Notes under the pieces: generated by a model
The model's database searches: none
What the model saw: only the letters and a program-made list of their open reading frames with translations
Told to the model about the DNA's origin: nothing
Position numbers and translations under genes: made by a program
DNA from: Tolypocladium sp. Sup5 PDA-1
Lineage: Eukaryota; Ascomycota; Sordariomycetes; Hypocreales; Ophiocordycipitaceae
Direction of reading: 5' to 3'
DNA: 64,000 nucleotides
Assembly: GCA_000750105.3 (NCBI GenBank)
Contig: JPHH03000005.1
Location: 868,001 to 932,000, forward strand
Shown here: positions 59,078-64,000 of the stretch, piece by piece
Numbering within the stretch: position 1 is the first letter of the stretch
Layout: the number at the start of each line of letters is the position of its first letter

Positions 59078-59816
59078 GCTCCCGGTGACGCCGAGACGCC
59101 GGGTAGACGACTTGACAAGTGTAACAATCTGCAAAAGACGCTCTTCCCGGTACGAACCAACACAAATTAGGCGAGAACGACAGCTCTATGGCTCAGTTTT
59201 CGAACAACGATGACGCGAACAAAGCTTTTGGTGGGCAGCCGCAGACGCGGTTTTAGCTGTGGGGATGGGTCGGGTCCATTAATCACATGAGGAGGCCGTA
59301 TATGTACACTAGTGACAAGATGCGTTTTGGCCTCGGAGCGGTTTCATCATAGACAGTGATAGGAGATGTTGAATCTAGTGTAGCCTGATGCGCTTGTTAT
59401 TCTCATTCTCAGAACCCTCATCATGGTGACGACCCAGCGCAGCTTGCACGACTCGCTTTATTCCGTCTTAAGGCAGCGATGCTTAACCGCAGTTCATGTA
59501 TATTCCAACTACACGGCATGAAGAGTTGAAGCGGGTATTACTTCTCATGCAAGAGACATTACAATGTTGGACAATTCCCGTACGCCCATGCCTTCGTCCA
59601 CCGTTTTTCCCCACCTCCTCCTCTCCCATTTTACCTGGAGCATCATGCTTCGTGAACCCTTTTACAAAGGATGTATTCTTTTGTCCGCCCTCTGGAACAA
59701 GCGCTGTGTTCTTACGAGACCAATATGTACGGAAGAAGTCGGATTTCAGCCCCAGAGTTTATTAGAATGAAGCGAGTTCCAAGGGCAGCTGGTGTCTCAT
59801 GGACAACCATGCGTCT
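59078..59816. other. Convergent 3' flanks, V-ATPase c / ERG4
   Basis: 739 bp without a supported gene. A/T-richer than its surroundings, consistent with two 3' untranslated regions. Confidence 0.6.
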
Positions 59817-61768
59817 TTAGATGACGTACTGTTGGGGGTGTTAGAACGGCAATGACTAACAGTTGACATAGTGGAGGGGAACTCACAGGGATGAAGAGGT
59901 ACGGGACTCGTCGCTCGTACTCCAGCCAGGCATCACCGTACTTGGTGCGGCAGCGGTGGATGTCGCGCGCGGCGCGGTGAGCAATCATGCAGACGAAGAA
60001 GAGGGGGTAGAACCACGGGAACGGGCTCCTAGACGAGGCGTTAGCAAGGCGATCCACGAAACACATCACCAGCACTGCCTACTGGAATCCCGTAATCAAG
60101 CCCCAAGACACAGCGAACCAGGTGTCAGCCGTATAATGAATCTTCCTCGCAAGACCGTACCAACCATCGACAAGGATGGTGCCCTGGGGGGTCTGGATGG
60201 TCTTGGGGTTGTGGAGGGTCTGCCAGGGGACCTGGGGGAACGTGTTGCGGCCGACGAGTTTGCCCTTCTCCATGGCGCGGAAGCGGTTCTTCTGGCTGTT
60301 GCAGCTGTCCCAGACCCAGTACCAGAAGAGGTAGGCAGCGTACATGGCGGCCAAGGCCCAGGGGTTCCAGTGGTACTCGGAGGGGTCGTGGTTGGCGAGG
60401 TAGATGGTGCAGTGGCAGTACGAGAGAGGGACGCCGGCCAGGTTCCAGAAGATGAGCATGAATCCCCACTTCTCATAATACATGTCCCTGGTCAAGGTTA
60501 GTTATGTCTGTCGTTGTAATGGCACAGCAATGACCTACCAAGTAGTGATTATGAGCTCCTCGCCCTTGGCGCAAGCATTGGCGTAGAGGTAGTGGGCCAT
60601 GACGAGGAATAGGACCTCGCCGGAGACGTAGCCGTACCGCTCATACTGGCGGGCCGCGGTACCCAAGCTCAGGATGAGCAGGAAGTACCAGGGCATGCGG
60701 ACCTCGAAGAACATCTTGAAGTCGAGGATGCCAAACATGCGAGGGTTCAGCTCGGCTCCCATGAAGAAGTCGTAGATGACGTGGCCGGTCATGCGGTGCT
60801 GCTTGCCCCTGTAGATGGCAGAGACGTAGGCAACGATGCTGACGAGGAAGCCGCTCAAGATGGCGACAGACAGGAGGGGGCCGAACTCGTCAATGGCGCT
60901 GTAGATCCTCCAGATGCCGGTAAAGTGCAGGACCGCGAGGACCGCGAGGGTGAAGTACAGGTTGACATAGGCGTTGCAGTAGTACGGGAGCTGCTTGCCG
61001 TTCTCGTGAGCGAGCGGCTTGCCCCAGCCCCAGACGCCGGGGAGGAGGCAGTAGCATGCGCCCTGGAAGATGAGATAGGACCAGTACCAGAGCCAGGCCT
61101 TGGCGTGAGGGAACGCGCCGGTGTAGACGAGGTTGGCCAGCTCAGCGCCGAATTCGAGCCAGGTCTGGCCGGCGGTTCGCGATGGGAACTTGCCGTCGTA
61201 GTAGGTCGCGCCAATCCACATGTACCACATGAGGATCGGGAAGAAGGTCATCATGAACGCGGTGCCAATGGAGCCGCCAAACTCGAACTCGCCAGAGTAG
61301 TCGACCTTGGGGTCCTGGCCGGGCCGCCAGCCATCAACAATATTGGGGTCCGTGGGTACGCCGTCCTTCGTTTCGCCCTTCTTGGAAGAATCATTGGAGG
61401 CCTTGGGCGCGCTGGTAACGTCCTTGGTGGGAAGCTTTACATCTTCGTCCTCGTCCAGGTTCTCTGAAAACTTGCCGGTGGTGCGGCGGCGGACGGATCG
61501 AGTGCGAGTCGAGGTCTCGGGGGCAGAGCTGGAGTCGTTCTCGGGGTCAGACACCTCAGGGGGGAACGAGGATTGACGACGCGACGAGCGCCGCGCCGCA
61601 GTGGGAGTTTCGACCATGCCTTCGAAGAGTTCCTTCTTCCTGGACGCACTATTAGCATAGGAGGTTCCTAGAATGCTGGACGAGCCAATCGACACCGATA
61701 CGCGGCGAATGGGACTTATAGGGAGTCGCAGCATACCTGGGCGTCTGGCGGAGCGAGTATCGTGACAT
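59817..61768 (-). CDS. erg4: Sterol C-24(28) reductase, last step of ergosterol synthesis
   Basis: Endoplasmic-reticulum enzyme that reduces ergosta-5,7,22,24(28)-tetraenol to ergosterol with NADPH. Five exons: 61768-61737, 61639-60539, 60487-60083, 60028-59887, 59828-59817; introns 97, 51, 54 and 58 bp. The last exon is only 12 bases (Tyr-Val-Ile-stop). The product is 563 aa. The N-terminus (MSRYSLRQTPRKKELFEGMV, then a Ser/Arg/Thr-rich stretch to about 115) is cytosolic and longer than in yeast. Eight or so hydrophobic segments follow. Family blocks: LLPGVWGWGKPL (209-220), NGKQLPYYCNAYVN (224-237), FFMGAELNPRMF, WNLAGVPLSYCHCTIY, RRVPYLFIPYVI. The ERG4/ERG24 family signature is clear, and the GKQLPYYCNAYV stretch favours ERG4 over ERG24. 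A TACGGAGTAC copy sits 27 bases upstream of the ATG. Confidence 0.95.
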
Positions 61769-61795
61769 CGTGGCTTCCGACGTGGCTCGTACGAG

Positions 61796-61805
61796 TACGG
61801 AGTAC
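61796..61805. repeat. TACGGAGTAC copy next to the ERG4 start
   Basis: Exact copy of the dispersed 10-mer, 27 bases upstream of the ERG4 ATG. It is therefore probably inside the ERG4 5' leader or core promoter. Confidence 0.75.
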
Positions 61806-62150
61806 GCCGGCTTATATGCAGGTATGTGACAAGATGGGGGAAAAGAATAAGAATACGAGGAATCAGAGCATGTAGCCGCACGGAGGAGCACAACTGGGCC
61901 AAACGGAAGTCCGGGCCAGAGCCTGCAGGGCCAAAGAGGGAGACGGGGCGACACTGGCGACGGGATGGTCAGGTCAATGTAAAAAAGCGAAGGAGTCCCG
62001 TGGAAAGCGCGGGCGCGCTGGAGATGAGATTCTCTGGAGGGACTGAGGTGGTGTTACGCTATTGGCGCGCTGGCGGTGGATTTGTTGACGGGACAATTTT
62101 GCGGGCTCTGGCACTTTTTTCCTTGCGGAGTACGGACTAATACAGAGTAG

Positions 62151-62161
62151 GTACGAAGTAC
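62151..62161. repeat. GTACGAAGTAC copy
   Basis: An 11-bp copy of the dispersed motif about 380 bp upstream of the ERG4 ATG. It is preceded at 62129-62138 by GAGTACGGAC, which resembles the TACGGACTAG variant. Confidence 0.75.
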
Positions 62162-63771
62162 ACGGGCCGGACTCAGGGGAACTTTGGCTTTGGCGTCGCG
62201 CGTCGATGGCGCTGCGGGGAGGGGAGGTACCGTTCATTTTGGCTGGTCGCGCTAATTACAGGTAAATGAGGACGGCAGAGTGAGGCGAGCCGCTTCTTTC
62301 AACACGTCGTTTTCGTATCCGTCCCTATGCGGCTATGCACTTCGTATGCTGCTTCCTACGACACTGAGCTTTTGTCGAAGCAAAACATGATTGGTTTTCG
62401 AGCAAGAGATTGCCGAGCTGTGGGCAATCTGATCCACGGCATCAAATTGAATCAACCCCATTGGAGGTTGGCAAGGCAGTGTATGCTCTTTTGGGCTGGT
62501 TGTGGAGAGCTCGGAGGATTCATTGAAGGACCGAAAGTCCGAAACGGACATGTTTTTAAGCAAGCATTTATAGTTTTATGCTGCGATGGTATGAAACTTG
62601 AGAAGATGAGGAACCATGCATACGGAGGTGTCTGTAGCAGTGATATGGGAGAATAGTCTGCAAGACATGTACAGACACTCGTCCGGCTCCCAACATGCTC
62701 GCCCAGACCAATATTTTGTCATCCTATGGCCGTAGCTGTGCCACCAATCGACAACACATGTGATCCGACTACGAAGTACAGATACAGCCTATTTTATTCA
62801 TGCAAGTTGAGCATCGTGCAACTTGAAAACGTGGTGCGCGGACGCTGTGTGGAGCGGTCCCTGCAGCTGCATGAAGGCTGCCCAGGTGGCTAATAATAAA
62901 AGGTACCACTGAGAATGGACATGACAAGTACGGACTAGGTACGTCATCGATGCCAATTTGGCTGCAAATTGGGCAAGATATTCGGTGAAGAGCACGGTCA
63001 AGCACCGGCATGCTGCATCCACAGGACTTCCACTGCTTGCCCAAATCACAGACATTGCATCTCAAGGCCTTTCATCCCAACTGCCCCCAGACAGGATCCA
63101 CGATTTTGTCGTGACGCGGTCCAAACGAACTTACAGGGCGCCTCAGCCTATCTCCCTTGCCAGCCTGGCGGTCGTCCGTTCTACAGACTACCTTACGGAT
63201 AGTGGAGGCCAGGTTGCAACTGCACCCACTAAAATCCGCCGCCTATTTTACCTCTAGTGGGCCAGCCGCCCTCCAGAATCCAGATTCAGGGTCACTGGAC
63301 CAGGTCGTCACCTCCTGCTCGACACCTGCGATTCGCAGATTGAGCTTCAACCATTCTCCCACCCACGTGGACGAACAGCTGACCTACCGCGCCCGATACT
63401 GCAACCTCCCGAGCGGCCAGGATCGTCACATGCTCCAGACAGCTGCATGTCGAATGCCGTAGCATCGCGAGAAACGACTCGGGCTACAGTATCGAGTACC
63501 TCGCCTCGCTCTCCATTTAAGCTCCGAGTCCGCCTGCAACGTCCACGACGCAAACTTTCGCAACTTCTACGCCTCGTACGCGCTCGAGTATATTCCGCCG
63601 ACCTCGCGTTTCCTCCCATCAACAATACATATCAACAACCGACTTCGAGAGTGCCGTTCCAGCATGCTGCGTTTGAATCGCGAATTGGACGAGCGCATAT
63701 AATCCGGCCACCCTTGAAGTGTACTCCCAGAACGCCAACCCGGCTTCGACGCTCGCTGCTAGTATTACACC

Positions 63772-64000
63772 ATGGGCAGAGTTAGGCAAGAAGACTCCGC
63801 CTCGCCCAGGACGCGGACTCCGCAGTCGGCGTCCCCTGCGGATGCCGGCTCCCTGTCTGCACTCGCGTTGCCGACGACACGGTCCGACAGTTTGCTGCCC
63901 CTAGCTGTCGCTGCGGCGAAGCAAAAGTCTGGCAACAGTACGCCAACGGCCGAGGCGCAGGACTACTGGAACGGCGGATTACGGCATGGCGATATCTTGC
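63772..64000 (+). CDS. 5' part of an unrecognised gene, cut by the window edge
   Basis: From ATG 63,772 (ACCATGGGC context, preceded by a CA/CT-rich leader) the frame stays open for 76 codons to the end of the window. The visible part is Ser/Pro/Ala/Arg-rich and probably disordered (MGRVRQEDSASPRTRTPQSA, then LPLAVAAAKQKSGNSTP), ending with EAQDYWNGGLRHGDIL, which has a more ordered look. No domain is recognisable from this fragment. Diverges from ERG4. The assignment as a gene rests on start context, codon use and the open frame. Confidence 0.55.
   Translation, partial: MGRVRQEDSASPRTRTPQSASPADAGSLSALALPTTRSDSLLPLAVAAAKQKSGNSTPTAEAQDYWNGGLRHGDIL

Larger units (their letters stand above)
61769..63771. 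other. Divergent intergenic region, ERG4 / right-edge gene
   Basis: 2.0 kb with no supported gene. Motif copies lie at 61796-61805 (TACGGAGTAC), 62151-62161 (GTACGAAGTAC) and 62929-62938 (TACGGACTAG). The last 400 bp is CA/CT-rich and is probably the leader of the right-edge gene. Confidence 0.6.

Noticed and set aside
21257..64000. Secondary-metabolite gene cluster or other multi-gene accessory system
   Set aside because: No polyketide synthase, peptide synthetase, terpene cyclase, P450 group or defence genes. The neighbours are conserved single-copy housekeeping genes.

Overview
The window looks like nuclear DNA of a filamentous ascomycete (Pezizomycotina, most likely Sordariomycetes/Hypocreales). 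The evidence is short introns (about 50-215 bp) with GTANGT-type donors and CTAAC/CTGAC branch sites, GC-rich codon use, and orthologues typical of that group: an NsdD-type GATA factor, a DUF3669 protein, fungal NBR1 with four ZZ fingers, and ERG4. I see no prophage, CRISPR array, rRNA, tRNA or intact transposon. The host assignment is inference from gene content, not from a marker comparison.

Layout. Positions 1-12,880 hold no protein gene I can defend. They carry simple repeats and scattered copies of a short palindrome-like motif (TACGGAGTAC / TACTTCGTAC). A GATA zinc-finger regulator of sexual and asexual development (NsdD/SUB-1 type, 12,881-14,450, +) sits in this desert, with another 6.8 kb of apparently non-coding DNA downstream. 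From 21.2 kb the window becomes gene-dense. In order: glutamate-cysteine ligase (-), endosulfine/Igo1 (+), MYG1-type exonuclease (-), a DUF3669 protein (-), gamma-tubulin (-), a Nup2-type FG nucleoporin with a RanBP1 domain (-), NBR1-type autophagy receptor (-), a Btz/CASC3 exon-junction protein (-), a small unrecognised protein (+), transketolase (-), a BMT6-type 25S rRNA methyltransferase (+), a Sac-domain phosphoinositide phosphatase with an hSac2 domain (-), V-ATPase proteolipid subunit c (+), sterol C-24(28) reductase ERG4 (-), and the first exon of an unrecognised gene cut by the right edge (+).

The genes are housekeeping and regulatory genes, not an operon or a metabolite cluster. Several share divergent intergenic regions (GCL/endosulfine, transketolase/BMT6, Sac phosphatase/V-ATPase c, ERG4/right-edge gene). 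I joined the exons by eye from splice signals and reading-frame continuity. All joined models give unbroken proteins of the expected family length. The most unusual material is non-coding: the dispersed 10-mer family that I found only between genes, the gene desert around the developmental regulator, and the upstream ATGs in its leader. I did not find a convincing new multi-gene system.
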